A stretch of DNA of 64,000 nt from UBA2705 sp963977105 (GCA_963977105.1 CAXBNI010000001.1:372001-436000), one strand, 5' to 3'; positions 9,104-17,330 are shown, counted from the stretch's first letter. Numbers and translations: made by a program. The notes: generated by a model not told the origin, from the letters alone.

Positions 9104-9394
9104 ATGATTATTATTGATAATAAAGACCTGATTTTAGAAATGTTGCCTAATGTGAATGATGCGGTGGGCATATATAACTTTGCCTTAACATTAGAATCGA
9201 CAGGTGGTTACGATTCATTTCAAGAGGCGCATGATAACGTCGATGGAAAAGATAAAAGCCTGACGGATATTCGTATGGAGCTTTATTTTGCAGCAAAAAC
9301 CTATGACGCGATTAAGGTCGAAGAGCATGTTGAGGTGTATCAATCTTATTATGATGCATTGGTTGCAAAGATTAAGTCAGGTGATGTCGCTTAG
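9104..9394 (+). CDS. small hypothetical protein between lipA and ratA
   Basis: A 96-residue acidic protein, not recognised. It is mostly helical (NDAVGIYNFALTLESTGG, HVEVYQSYYDALVAKIK) with no Cys, signal peptide or membrane segment. It lies 30 nt after lipA and 50 nt before ratA on the same strand, so it is probably part of a lipA-ratA operon. Position alone does not show a function. Confidence 0.55.
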   Translation: MIIIDNKDLILEMLPNVNDAVGIYNFALTLESTGGYDSFQEAHDNVDGKDKSLTDIRMELYFAAKTYDAIKVEEHVEVYQSYYDALVAKIKSGDVA

Positions 9395-9444
9395 TAAAGC
9401 GACTTTACGCCCACCGCCTTAATAAACTGAAAGCACCCCTAACA

Positions 9445-9885
9445 ATGCCAACCCACGCCGAAGAACGTATCTTACCTTATAGTTGCGAAGAGCTTTATAA
9501 TATGGTTGCTGATATCGAGGCATACCCGAAGTTTCTGCCGTGGTGTGTGGCTTGTCGTATAACAGGCAGCAAAGAAACGGAAATTAATGCTGATTTGGTC
9601 ATTGGTTACAAAATGGTACGCGAGAAATTCTCTTCACGGGTAACATTAGACCCTTATAAAGTGATTCATGTCGAGTATCTGTCGGGGCCAATGAAATATT
9701 TATCAAATTTCTGGAAATTCTACCCAGAAGAGGGCGGAAAGTCTTGTAAGATTGATTTTTATGTCGATTTTGAGTTTAAAAACCCATTTTTACAAAAAAC
9801 CATCAATCTATTTTTCCATGAAGCTGTGAAGCGTATGGTTAATGCGTTTTCTGCCCGCGCCGAAGAACTTTACGGTAAGCGTTAG
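9445..9885 (+). CDS. ratA: RatA/COQ10-type START-fold (SRPBCC) protein
   Basis: A 146-residue polyketide-cyclase/START-like protein of the RatA/COQ10 family. The start MPTHAEERILPYSCEELY, the motif ADIEAYPKFLPWCV, the segment GPMKYLSNFWKFYP and the C-terminal helix with MVNAFSARAEELYG are all characteristic. Alphaproteobacterial members next to lipA are usually annotated as COQ10-like, with a proposed ubiquinone-chaperone role; RatA itself was described in E. coli as a ribosome-association toxin. The COQ10-like role is the safer guess here. It ends just before a hairpin shared with the convergent gene at 9944. Confidence 0.85.
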   Translation: MPTHAEERILPYSCEELYNMVADIEAYPKFLPWCVACRITGSKETEINADLVIGYKMVREKFSSRVTLDPYKVIHVEYLSGPMKYLSNFWKFYPEEGGKSCKIDFYVDFEFKNPFLQKTINLFFHEAVKRMVNAFSARAEELYGKR

Positions 9886-9890
9886 GCACA

Positions 9891-9923
9891 AAAAAACGCC
9901 GCAAAGCCGTCGCGACGTTTTAT
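9891..9923 (-). terminator. hairpin terminator between convergent genes
   Basis: AAACGCCGC pairs with GCGACGTTT with one mismatch. On the minus strand the stem is followed by six T, so it best serves the gene at 9944; it may also stop ratA transcription. Confidence 0.6.
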
Positions 9924-9943
9924 AATTTATATAAATATGAACC

Positions 9944-10348
9944 TTATGCTTTAGGACCCCATAATGGCTGATTAGATTGTGGTTTTATATCAATCTTCGG
10001 TGCGTTTTGCATTGCATTCAAATATGGGTTACTTGTTGCCGTGATTTCACGTGCCTTAAGGTGGTCAACAAGGTCTTGAACGGCGTTTTTAATATCAACG
10101 TCAACGTTGCCTACGGCATTGGCGAAGATTTGCACTGTCTTAACTTTGTCTTGTAAGCTGTCGATGTCTAAGCTTTTTACAGTAGGAACATTATTTTGTG
10201 TAATGTTTGCTTGTTCAGCAGCGATAACAAAATCTTGTGCGGCTTTGTAAAATGGGCCAGTGATGCGGGCGTCGGTTTTCATTGCGCCGTGAAGGGCAAG
10301 TTTAGAAAAGTCTTTTATTGCGGTTTGAAAGTGAGTTGTTAATAACAT
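9944..10348 (-). CDS. hypothetical helical protein
   Basis: A 134-residue protein, not recognised. It is predicted to be largely helical (DFSKLALHGAMK, YKAAQDFVIAAEQAN, VKTVQIFANAVGNV). The C-terminal 30 residues are Pro/Asn/Gln-rich and end in PLWGPKA, probably disordered. It has no Cys, signal peptide or membrane segment. A good ribosome site (GGAGAG) lies 5-6 nt before the ATG, supporting the start. Monocistronic; separated by 85 nt from rnhB upstream on the same strand. Confidence 0.55.
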   Translation of the reverse strand: MLLTTHFQTAIKDFSKLALHGAMKTDARITGPFYKAAQDFVIAAEQANITQNNVPTVKSLDIDSLQDKVKTVQIFANAVGNVDVDIKNAVQDLVDHLKAREITATSNPYLNAMQNAPKIDIKPQSNQPLWGPKA

Positions 10349-10433
10349 TTTATCTCTCCATTAAAAGTAAGGTTGCGCTCTTATATACTATGTAAATTGA
10401 TTATGCAAGTCTAATATACAAAAAAATAAAACT

Positions 10434-11045
10434 TTATACCGTGTCACCGATAAGTAGGGAGATTGGTTTAAACGTTTTGCGATGATGTATCGTTATGCCA
10501 TTCTGATCAATGGCCTCTAAATGTGCTTTTGTACCGTAACCTGCGTTACTATCCCATGCATATTCAGGGTGCTGTGCGTGCAGTTCTAACATATGGCTGT
10601 CGCGGCTGACTTTAGCAATAATTGACGCGGCGGCGATCGAAAGCGATTTGCTATCGCCCTTAACAACCGTAATTTCATTGCAGCTGAGTTCAGCTTTTTT
10701 ATTGCCATCAATGAGGGCATGATCCATCTTCATGCCCATATCATCATAGGCGCGGCGCATTGCGAGCAGGCTGGCTTGCAGTATGTTGATGTCGTCAATT
10801 TCTTCAATTGTGGCATTGCCAATGCCCCATTTACATGTTTGTTGGATCAGCGGGAACAGCATTTCGCGTTTCTTTTGCGTCAGTTTCTTGCTGTCGGTGA
10901 CAATTTGCCAGAAATCTTGCTGGCGGACATCTTCGGGAATATAAACACACGCAGCGGTCACTGGGCCGACTAATGGCCCGCGTCCAACTTCATCAAGACC
11001 GCAAATTAAGCCTGATAGGCTATTTTCAATTTCTAAGTTAGCCAT
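10434..11045 (-). CDS. rnhB: ribonuclease HII
   Basis: A 203-residue type 2 RNase H that cleaves RNA in RNA-DNA hybrids and removes misincorporated ribonucleotides. Motifs: GLDEVGRGPLVGPV with the catalytic Asp18-Glu19 pair, ALIDGNK (third acidic residue), and the ASIIAKVSRD segment with the fourth. Full length. Its start overlaps the end of the upstream HAD gene by 8 nt, so it is the last gene of a ygfZ-HAD-rnhB operon. Confidence 0.96.
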   Translation of the reverse strand: MANLEIENSLSGLICGLDEVGRGPLVGPVTAACVYIPEDVRQQDFWQIVTDSKKLTQKKREMLFPLIQQTCKWGIGNATIEEIDDINILQASLLAMRRAYDDMGMKMDHALIDGNKKAELSCNEITVVKGDSKSLSIAAASIIAKVSRDSHMLELHAQHPEYAWDSNAGYGTKAHLEAIDQNGITIHHRKTFKPISLLIGDTV

Positions 11046-11685
11046 TTATTTTGTCTTTCATGAATTTGCTGAAATCTTCTCCGCTATAGCAATCATATAT
11101 GGCTGTGGTGACTGGCGGCATACCTTCTGTGAAACGGTAATGTACGGTGGGAATGCCGGCTGCTATGGCAGATTGGGCGCCTTTTGGGTCGTCTTCTATC
11201 GCAATCGTATCTGTAGCAGTTAAGTCTAGTTTTTTGAGGGCAACTAGATATGGCTCGGGGTGGGGTTTACGCTCTGTATAGTCATTGCGTGTCAGGATCA
11301 TGTCAAAATAGTCCATAAGCCCTTTGGCCTTTATCCCAGCCATTACGGATTCTTCACGGCCATTTGAAACGATGGCTTGCTTTATGCCCTTGGCTTTGGC
11401 GGCTTTTAGTACATCTTCAACGCCATCACGAACTTGAAGGGTTTGGATGTTATCTTGATACCATGCGTCAATATCGGCGATATATTGGTCCTGCGTGCTG
11501 TCAATTTCAAATGCTCCAGAGAGAATCTCCCAGTTTTGAAAGCTGTTATTGCTATATATGGTTGGCTTGAATCGCTTATCCAGATCAATGCCGTAACGCT
11601 TTAATACGGCGACATGCTTGGCGAAGTGCAATTCTGCGGTTTTGATGATTGTGTTGTCACAATCCCATAAGATAGCTTTGATCAT
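11038..11685 (-). CDS. HAD-superfamily hydrolase (phosphoglycolate phosphatase/beta-PGM type)
   Basis: A 215-residue HAD phosphatase. Motif I is LWDCDNT (nucleophile Asp8, Asp10), motif II is AIVSNG, motif III is the lysine in ERKPHPEP, and motif IV is IAIEDDPKG. A helical cap sits between motifs I and II. The substrate is probably a small phosphometabolite but cannot be named. Its start shares one base with the ygfZ stop (TAATG) and its end overlaps rnhB by 8 nt, so the three genes are translationally coupled. Confidence 0.88.
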   Translation of the reverse strand: MIKAILWDCDNTIIKTAELHFAKHVAVLKRYGIDLDKRFKPTIYSNNSFQNWEILSGAFEIDSTQDQYIADIDAWYQDNIQTLQVRDGVEDVLKAAKAKGIKQAIVSNGREESVMAGIKAKGLMDYFDMILTRNDYTERKPHPEPYLVALKKLDLTATDTIAIEDDPKGAQSAIAAGIPTVHYRFTEGMPPVTTAIYDCYSGEDFSKFMKDKING

Positions 11686-12428
11686 TATTGTTCTTTTTTG
11701 ATTGTGGTTACTGTAACGTTTTCTAATGCGGCGGCATCATCATCACGCAATAGGGCAAGGCCGAGAGTGCCTACTTTACTGCGCATAATGCCAGCTGTGC
11801 CAAGCTTTTCGCCATTTTCAGGCAGGTTATCACCCTCAACAATGTGAAGGTGCTTCTTGCCGCTTTTGCGGTAACGCATACGGGCGGTCAGCTCTTGACC
11901 GATATAGCAGCCTTTTTTCCAGTCAATGCCGTTGCATTTGTTGATGTGAAGCTCATCAGCTGTACTGCGTTCAAGCTCTGCGTCTTGTTCGCCATCGAAC
12001 ACACCAAGCGAGATACGTTTTTTATGCCAGAGATCAATATCACTGTGCTGTGCATTTTCTGACGCTTGATAAAGGCGGTAGCCGAGTGCGCTGTGGCGTG
12101 GGTCAGCGAAGTCGCCACTCTCAAAACTGGCATAGACAGCTTTATCCGTCAGAATTGCGCACTGAACATCTGCACGCATTTTATAAAGGTCTAAGCGGTC
12201 AATTAAGCTTTCTGCGCGCGTTGTGTCGATGTAATAAGTGCCTGCATCGTCTTTAAAAATAATAAAATCGAACAGGTAACGCCCTTGCGGGGTAAACAAA
12301 CAACTATAAATTGCGGGCTGCGTATCAAGCAGGTTAATGTCCTGCGATAAGATGCGCTGTAGCAAAGTCGCAACGTCATCACCACGTAATTGTATAAGCT
12401 GCCGATTTGGAAAAGCAAAAATTTGCAT
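11685..12428 (-). CDS. ygfZ: YgfZ/GcvT-like folate-binding protein for Fe-S cluster enzymes
   Basis: A 247-residue GcvT-fold protein. The signature K-G-C-Y-x-G-Q-E is present as WKKGCYIGQELTARMRYR, including the redox-active cysteine. YgfZ/IBA57 proteins bind tetrahydrofolate and support maintenance of Fe-S enzymes such as MiaB and LipA, both encoded in this window. The family is about 240-330 residues, so this is a compact member. It is the first gene of the ygfZ-HAD-rnhB operon and is divergent from the glycosyltransferase at 12499. Confidence 0.92.
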   Translation of the reverse strand: MQIFAFPNRQLIQLRGDDVATLLQRILSQDINLLDTQPAIYSCLFTPQGRYLFDFIIFKDDAGTYYIDTTRAESLIDRLDLYKMRADVQCAILTDKAVYASFESGDFADPRHSALGYRLYQASENAQHSDIDLWHKKRISLGVFDGEQDAELERSTADELHINKCNGIDWKKGCYIGQELTARMRYRKSGKKHLHIVEGDNLPENGEKLGTAGIMRSKVGTLGLALLRDDDAAALENVTVTTIKKEQ

Positions 12429-12498
12429 ATTTTATAAATCTTGTATATTTCTAAGCTGATTAATTTATCGTTACTATAGTCATAGCAAAGAAACGACC

Positions 12499-13461
12499 AT
12501 GAAAAAACAAATATTGTTCATTACATCCACGCGAATTGGGGATGCTGTGCTTTCAACGGGCATTTTGAGCCACATTCACGCCGCATATCAAGGCGCAGAG
12601 GTCACTATTGTTTGTGGGCCGCTATGTACAACTTTGTTTGAAGGTTATCCAAACTTAAAAGAGATCATTGCCCTAAAAAAAGAAAAGCGCAACATGCATT
12701 GGGTGAAGCTTTGGGGCAAGGTTGTCGGCACGAAGTGGGATATGGTGATTGATTTGCGTGACAGCGCGGTCTCACGGCTTATACGTGCCAAAACACGCCA
12801 TATTGCGAGCCGACAAATTGACAAGCAAGCACATAAGGTTGAGCAAGCGGCAGAGCTTATTGGGCAAATCCATAAAATTCCTGCGCCGAAATTGTGGTTC
12901 ACACCTGCTCAGCTTGATAAAGCAAAGTCCTTTTTAGGTGATGATAAGCGCCCTGTGCTTGCCATAGGCCCAACTGCAAACTGGATTGGCAAGACATGGC
13001 CGAAAGAACGCTTTGTCGCATTAATAGAGAGGCTTGTCCTAAATGATGGCGCGCCGCTAAAAGGTCACCGCATCGCAATTATTGCCGCGCCAGGGGAGGA
13101 AGTTGACGCCACATTTGTTCTTAACGCATTGCCAGATGATAGCGCGATTAATGTGATTGCCAAGACAAGCCCCGGTGAAGCGGCGGCGCTGTTATCGCTT
13201 TGTGCTTATTATATAGGGAATGATTCCGGCTTAATGCATTGCGCGGCGGCGTGCGGCGTTAAAACCTTTGGGCTTTTCGGTCCAAGTTGGCCGCATCTTT
13301 ACAGCCCATGGGGGGGGCACTGCGCCCATATCGCGACGGCGAAGGGTTTTGCTGAGCTTATAGATTATAATGGCTATAGCGCGAAATCCCTTAAACACAG
13401 CTTGATGAGCAGTCTTGATACAGATAGCGTCTATCGGGGCGTTGTTGGTTTAATAAAATAA
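12499..13461 (+). CDS. glycosyltransferase family 9 (heptosyltransferase-like)
   Basis: A 320-residue GT-B enzyme of the ADP-heptose:LPS heptosyltransferase type. The N terminus ILFITSTRIGDAVLSTGIL is the acceptor-site signature (conserved Asp in GDAVL). The C-terminal donor site contains YYIGNDSGLMHCAAACG followed by FGLFGPSWP. The likely role is building the LPS inner core or another cell-surface glycan at the inner face of the cytoplasmic membrane. Monocistronic; divergent from ygfZ with 70 nt between starts. The exact sugar and acceptor cannot be deduced. Confidence 0.87.
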   Translation: MKKQILFITSTRIGDAVLSTGILSHIHAAYQGAEVTIVCGPLCTTLFEGYPNLKEIIALKKEKRNMHWVKLWGKVVGTKWDMVIDLRDSAVSRLIRAKTRHIASRQIDKQAHKVEQAAELIGQIHKIPAPKLWFTPAQLDKAKSFLGDDKRPVLAIGPTANWIGKTWPKERFVALIERLVLNDGAPLKGHRIAIIAAPGEEVDATFVLNALPDDSAINVIAKTSPGEAAALLSLCAYYIGNDSGLMHCAAACGVKTFGLFGPSWPHLYSPWGGHCAHIATAKGFAELIDYNGYSAKSLKHSLMSSLDTDSVYRGVVGLIK

Positions 13462-13500
13462 AGACAATACAGTTTGTTTATTGATGCGCGTAAAAATATC

Positions 13501-13529
13501 TTGCTAATGTTATGTTATAACGTTATAAC
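13501..13529 (+). promoter_or_regulatory. sigma70-type promoter overlapped by a perfect 16-bp palindrome (candidate Zur box)
   Basis: A -35-like TTGCTA (13501-13506), a 17-nt spacer and a -10-like TATAAC (13524-13529) precede the gene at 13562. The palindrome GTTATAACGTTATAAC (13514-13529) covers the spacer end and the -10. Its form matches the AT-rich TATAAC-type inverted repeats known for alphaproteobacterial Zur, and a Zur-like gene lies 460 nt downstream. Repression by the zinc-loaded regulator is inferred. Confidence 0.7.
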
Positions 13530-13561
13530 GCTATCCATAATTTCAACTCATGTGAGGCCAT

Positions 13562-13969
13562 ATGCAAGAAACTAATTGCTGCTGCAAACATAGTAACAAA
13601 AAAGAAACAACAGATTGTAAAAGTGAAGCAACGCTTGGCGTTGCTGTGATGACGTCTTTGCTCCCGCATTTTTTCTGTTGTTTCATGCCATTACTTTTTA
13701 CGGCCTTTATTGGCGGGGCTTTGGCTGTGTTTTTCCATGATTATTGGTATGTCGTCACGAGCATTGTTGCGTTAAGCGCGACGATTATTATTTATATGCT
13801 GCGCAATGAAAAGCTATCGGTTATTCGCGTTGGTGGTAATGTCGTGATTGCTTTAGGTGTAGCTTTTGTTTTTAACGTCATGTTTCACCCAAGCCATGGG
13901 CAGGCAGATGGAAGTCAGCATGTCGCAGCTTTTAATGTCGCGCAGCATTCGGGTCATTCTCACGACTAA
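13562..13969 (+). CDS. small Cys/His-rich MerF/MerT-like membrane protein
   Basis: A 135-residue membrane protein. The N-terminal cytosolic tail is Cys-rich (NCCCKHSNKK, then a further Cys). TM1 carries a vicinal pair in PHFFCCFMPLLF, like the CC-x-P of MerF/MerT mercury carriers. TM2 follows (WYVVTSIVALSATIIIYML), then TM3 (VIRVGGNVVIALGVAFVFNVMF). The C terminus is His-rich, ending HSGHSHD. I infer a metal-ion carrier or metal-responsive membrane protein, probably for zinc given the candidate Zur box upstream and the Zur-like gene 20 nt downstream. Homology to MerF is by motif only; the metal is not shown. Confidence 0.6.
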   Translation: MQETNCCCKHSNKKETTDCKSEATLGVAVMTSLLPHFFCCFMPLLFTAFIGGALAVFFHDYWYVVTSIVALSATIIIYMLRNEKLSVIRVGGNVVIALGVAFVFNVMFHPSHGQADGSQHVAAFNVAQHSGHSHD

Positions 13970-13989
13970 GTTTTCTTGAAGGGATATGC

Positions 13990-14430
13990 ATGTCGAAACA
14001 GGAAAGCGCCGCATTTTTAAGCGCCGTCGAGACCTTCTGTCAGGCAGAAGGTATACGCTTTACGGATGCACGTCGTCATGTTACGACCATTATATCATCC
14101 AGTGACAAGCCGTTAGGCGCGTATGATGTCCTCGCGCAGCTTGCCGTATATATCGACAATCCAAAACCTCCAACGGTGTACCGTGCAATAGAATTCTTGC
14201 TTGAAAACAAATTCATTCACCGCATTGAAAGCCTCAATGCCTATGTCACCTGTCAGAGCGACCATCGCCACACAGGCTCTCAGTTTTTGGTCTGCACCAA
14301 GTGCAGCAAAGTCATAGAATCGCATCTGTGTAGCCTGCCACCTGCCCTAAAAGCATCAGTAGATAAAGAAGGCTTCACAGCGCAAAGCTGGAACGTCGAA
14401 ATCCACGGTTTATGCGCGGATTGTTCTTAA
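13990..14430 (+). CDS. zur: Fur-family transcriptional regulator, Zur type
   Basis: A 146-residue Fur-superfamily repressor. The N-terminal winged helix contains GIRFTDARRHVTTII and the recognition region PPTVYRAIEFLLENKFIHRIESLNAYV. The metal-binding part includes CQSDHRHTGSQFLVCTKC, and structural zinc ligands are in CTKC and CADC at the C terminus. The overall pattern resembles Zur rather than Fur. It follows the MerF-like gene after 20 nt with an AAGGGA ribosome site and probably shares its promoter, implying autoregulation through the palindrome at 13514. Confidence 0.85.
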   Translation: MSKQESAAFLSAVETFCQAEGIRFTDARRHVTTIISSSDKPLGAYDVLAQLAVYIDNPKPPTVYRAIEFLLENKFIHRIESLNAYVTCQSDHRHTGSQFLVCTKCSKVIESHLCSLPPALKASVDKEGFTAQSWNVEIHGLCADCS

Positions 14431-14475
14431 TATAATCAATCAAATATGAGTGGAGTTTTTTTCTATAAAGGGAAA

Positions 14476-14568
14476 TGGAGGACACGGTGGGATTCGAACC
14501 CACGATGAGAGTACAACCCCCATACTCCCTTAGCAGGGGAGCGCCTTCAGCCACTCGGCCACGTGTCC
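14476..14568 (-). tRNA. tRNA-Ser(GCU)
   Basis: A 93-nt class II tRNA. The acceptor GGACACG pairs with CGTGTCC. The D arm is GGCCGAGTGGCTGAAGGC, the anticodon stem CTCCC/GGGAG carries the loop with anticodon GCU (14532-14534), a long serine-type variable arm follows, and the T loop is GGTTCGAATCC. CCA is encoded. The discriminator base reads U rather than the G normally found in serine tRNAs. Confidence 0.95.
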
Positions 14569-14651
14569 TTCATATCAAGTGAAGTGCTGTTCACTTGCGA
14601 AGTGCAATATAAATATCAGGACATATAAAGCTTGTCTAGAGCTAAGATGCA

Positions 14652-15260
14652 TTAAGACGCAATAAATTGCGAAAGAAAGTCACCCCAGTTTTCAATTTGT
14701 TCATGATCGAGGTAATAGTTGTTACGGTGAAGCAGCCAAGAGCCATTTTTTTTGCGTGATAATGTAGCAAAAACGCAGGCGGAATAATCTTTTTCGTCTG
14801 GGGATTTGATGTTTAAGTCGGTTAAAACTTGGTTGCTTTCTTTATCGGCTATACGAATATAAGGGCTTGAAACATTATAAAAGGCATGGGCGCTGCCGAC
14901 CTCAGCCAAAAAGACGATATGCTGAATATAATCGGGCAGGGCTGTGGGGTCGAGGGTGATGGCCTCATCATCGCCTTCGGCTTCGCCGTGGCGACAGTCC
15001 CCTGAATGTGTGATATTTTCAGAACGATCAACATTTTCACCGTCATTGCCAGTCACAAAGTCCATCATTGATTTATGTTCATCATAACAATAACAGCTTA
15101 AGTCGAGGTCATAGGTCTCAGTATTACGTCCCATAGCGGAGTTTATTTTATCACCGACAGATGTTTCTTCATTGGGGTCCCAGCTTAGGCCGCAAACGAG
15201 CTTACCTTTGCTTTGTTCAGTTAAAACCAATGGTGAGGAATCGAAAATAATTGGATTCAT
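14652..15260 (-). CDS. TerD-domain protein
   Basis: A 202-residue TerD-family protein. The diagnostic features are GLSWDP near residue 24, the DLDLS strand with calcium-ligand aspartates, and HSGDCRHGEAEGDDEAI, a clear version of the TerD GDN-x-GE-GDDE motif. The C-terminal part continues with YIRIAD and a closing basic strand (KKNGSWLLHRN). TerD domains bind calcium and occur in tellurite/stress-response clusters. Here no other ter gene is near, so a general stress or membrane-associated role is only a guess. It has an AAGGGG ribosome site and stands alone between tRNA-Ser and trmB. It contains four Cys, more than usual. Confidence 0.82.
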   Translation of the reverse strand: MNPIIFDSSPLVLTEQSKGKLVCGLSWDPNEETSVGDKINSAMGRNTETYDLDLSCYCYDEHKSMMDFVTGNDGENVDRSENITHSGDCRHGEAEGDDEAITLDPTALPDYIQHIVFLAEVGSAHAFYNVSSPYIRIADKESNQVLTDLNIKSPDEKDYSACVFATLSRKKNGSWLLHRNNYYLDHEQIENWGDFLSQFIAS

Positions 15261-15353
15261 AAGTGGCCCCTTAAATATGATGTGTTTGATGATTTAAACA
15301 ACGCAGTAAGATTGTAACAGAAACGCGGCGAAATAAAAACAAATCAGGGTGAG

Positions 15354-16088
15354 TTAGGCTTTTTCAAATATCAAATAATTTTGATAACGTCCTGCATCGC
15401 GCCCTTTATTCTCATAGCGCGTACTTTCCCAGTCTTTTGGTGTGTCCTGCCAATCGGCTTTGCTGGCTGCTTGCCATGTAAAACTTGGGTGCTGCGCGGC
15501 CTGCATACACATCCATTCGGACAAGTAGGAGACGTCGGATGTCATGATAAGCTTACCGCCGCTTTTTAGAACGCGGGCATATTTATCAAGTGTTTCAGGG
15601 CGAACAATACGGCGTTTGTGGTGGCGGTATTTGTGCCAAGGGTCTGGATTAAGAATGTAAAGCCCATCAAGTGAGCTGTCTTTTATTGAATCAACCAGTA
15701 ATAAAGCATCATCCATATGAACGCGAATACGGTCTGTCGCTATTTCAAGTTCATACAGGTCTTTTAGAAAGGCGGACATGCCGTTTATATAAGGCTCAGC
15801 GCCGATATAGTTTATATCAGGGTGCAGGTTCATAACATGGCGTAAGTGTTCGCCGCTGCCAAAGCCGATTTCTAGCCATGTTTGCGCGTTGCTGTCTGCG
15901 AAAAGGCTCGCTGGGTCTAGTGTTGCTTCTGTTTCCAAGGCGCTGCTTGGTACTTGAAGTTCTGGCATTAAGGCATCGAGCGCTTTTTTACGCGCAGGAC
16001 TTAATGGGCGGCCAAGACGGCGCCCGTGGACGTTACGCCTTAAGATTTCGAGTTGTTCTTTATCAAGCAGCTCTTGTTCAGAAGACAT
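15354..16088 (-). CDS. trmB: tRNA (guanine-N7-)-methyltransferase
   Basis: A 244-residue SAM-dependent enzyme making m7G46 in tRNA. The SAM-binding motif is IGFGSGEHL, then GAEPYING, and the catalytic/tRNA-binding motif is NPDPWHKYRHHKRR. The N-terminal basic segment RRNVHGRRLGRPLS is typical of alphaproteobacterial TrmB. The ATG at 16088 is chosen because it directly follows the metK stop; a TTG at 16118 in the same frame would overlap metK. Last gene of the conserved minus-strand block. Confidence 0.94.
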   Translation of the reverse strand: MSSEQELLDKEQLEILRRNVHGRRLGRPLSPARKKALDALMPELQVPSSALETEATLDPASLFADSNAQTWLEIGFGSGEHLRHVMNLHPDINYIGAEPYINGMSAFLKDLYELEIATDRIRVHMDDALLLVDSIKDSSLDGLYILNPDPWHKYRHHKRRIVRPETLDKYARVLKSGGKLIMTSDVSYLSEWMCMQAAQHPSFTWQAASKADWQDTPKDWESTRYENKGRDAGRYQNYLIFEKA

Positions 16089-16089
16089 A

Positions 16090-17262
16090 TTAGACGAGCG
16101 CCTTTTTAAGCGGTTCAACGAGGTCTAACTTTTCCCAAGAAAAGCTGCCGTCTTCGCGTGGCTTGCGTCCAAAGTGACCATATGATGAAGAGACTTCATA
16201 TATTGGCTTGTTGAGCTGTAGGTGTTCCCTGATGCCGCGCGGGCTAAGGTCGATGACTTTATCAATCGCTTTAACGATGCGGGCTTCGTCAACGGTGCCT
16301 GTGCCCATTGTGTTGGCGTATATAGATAGTGGGCGTGATATGCCAATCGCGTAAGACAGCTGGATTGTACATTTCTCAGCAAAGCCTGCCGCAACAATAT
16401 TCTTTGCAAGGTAGCGTGCCGCGTATGCGGCAGAGCGATCCACTTTTGTCGGATCTTTACCAGAGAAAGCACCGCCGCCATGTGGCGCGGCGCCGCCATA
16501 GGTGTCAACAATGATTTTACGGCCCGTAAGGCCAGCGTCACTTACTGGACCGCCAATAACAAAACGGCCTGTTGGGTTGACGTAGATTTTGTCTTGTTCT
16601 GGCATCCAGCCATCAGGGAGCGTCTTTTCGATGTAAGGCATAACGATGCTACGGACATCGTCTTGTGAGAGATGTGCGGCGTGCTGTGTGGATACAACTA
16701 CGCAGTTCGCTCCGACAGGCTTACCGTCTCGATACTCTAATGTGACTTGCGATTTCGCATCAGGGCCTAGCCCCGCATTTGGGTCAGAATGGCGCAGCTC
16801 CGCCAGCTCGCGCAATATGTGATGTGCATATTGTAAGGTCGCAGGCATATATTGCTCTGTTTCATTGGTCGCATAGCCAAACATAATGCCTTGGTCGCCA
16901 GCGCCTTCTTCTTTATCACCGGCGGCATCAACGCCCACAGCAATGTCGGCTGATTGGTTGTGTGTGCGAATATCGACTTCGACATCCTTCCAGTGGAAAT
17001 TGTCCTGTTCGTAACCAATGGCTTTAATAGCTTCACGGACTTCATTTTCAATGGTTTGTTTGGAAATATCTTGGCTGCATCTCGTCTCACCAATGACGCC
17101 AACATAGTTCTTTGTGCAAACGGTTTCTATGGCAGTGCGTGCTTCTGGGTCAATTTTTAGGTAAGTGTCAACAAGACGATCAGATATGCGATCGCATATT
17201 TTATCAGGGTGTCCCTCTGAAACTGACTCGGATGTGAAAATATAGTCTTTAAAATTGTCCAT
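16090..17262 (-). CDS. metK: S-adenosylmethionine synthetase
   Basis: A 390-residue enzyme making SAM from methionine and ATP, the cofactor used by TrmB, MiaB and LipA in this window. Motifs: SEGHPDKICD, the ATP motif GAGDQGIMFGYA, and the P-loop-like GGAAPHGGGAFSGKDP. Full length. An AAGAGAG ribosome site precedes the ATG. I looked for a SAM riboswitch in the 100-nt leader and found only the upstream gene's terminator. trmB starts 1 nt after its end, suggesting cotranscription. Confidence 0.97.
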   Translation of the reverse strand: MDNFKDYIFTSESVSEGHPDKICDRISDRLVDTYLKIDPEARTAIETVCTKNYVGVIGETRCSQDISKQTIENEVREAIKAIGYEQDNFHWKDVEVDIRTHNQSADIAVGVDAAGDKEEGAGDQGIMFGYATNETEQYMPATLQYAHHILRELAELRHSDPNAGLGPDAKSQVTLEYRDGKPVGANCVVVSTQHAAHLSQDDVRSIVMPYIEKTLPDGWMPEQDKIYVNPTGRFVIGGPVSDAGLTGRKIIVDTYGGAAPHGGGAFSGKDPTKVDRSAAYAARYLAKNIVAAGFAEKCTIQLSYAIGISRPLSIYANTMGTGTVDEARIVKAIDKVIDLSPRGIREHLQLNKPIYEVSSSYGHFGRKPREDGSFSWEKLDLVEPLKKALV

Positions 17263-17297
17263 GATATCTCTCTTAAATAATACTGAGAAAGAAGTAT

Positions 17298-17330
17298 AAA
17301 AAAAAATACGGCAAAAATCACCGTATTTTT
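17298..17330 (-). terminator. Rho-independent terminator after the XRE gene
   Basis: On the minus strand AAAAATACGG pairs with CCGTATTTTT around a 9-nt loop and is followed by a long T-run. It lies between the XRE-regulator stop (17365) and metK, so metK-trmB need their own promoter. Confidence 0.8.
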
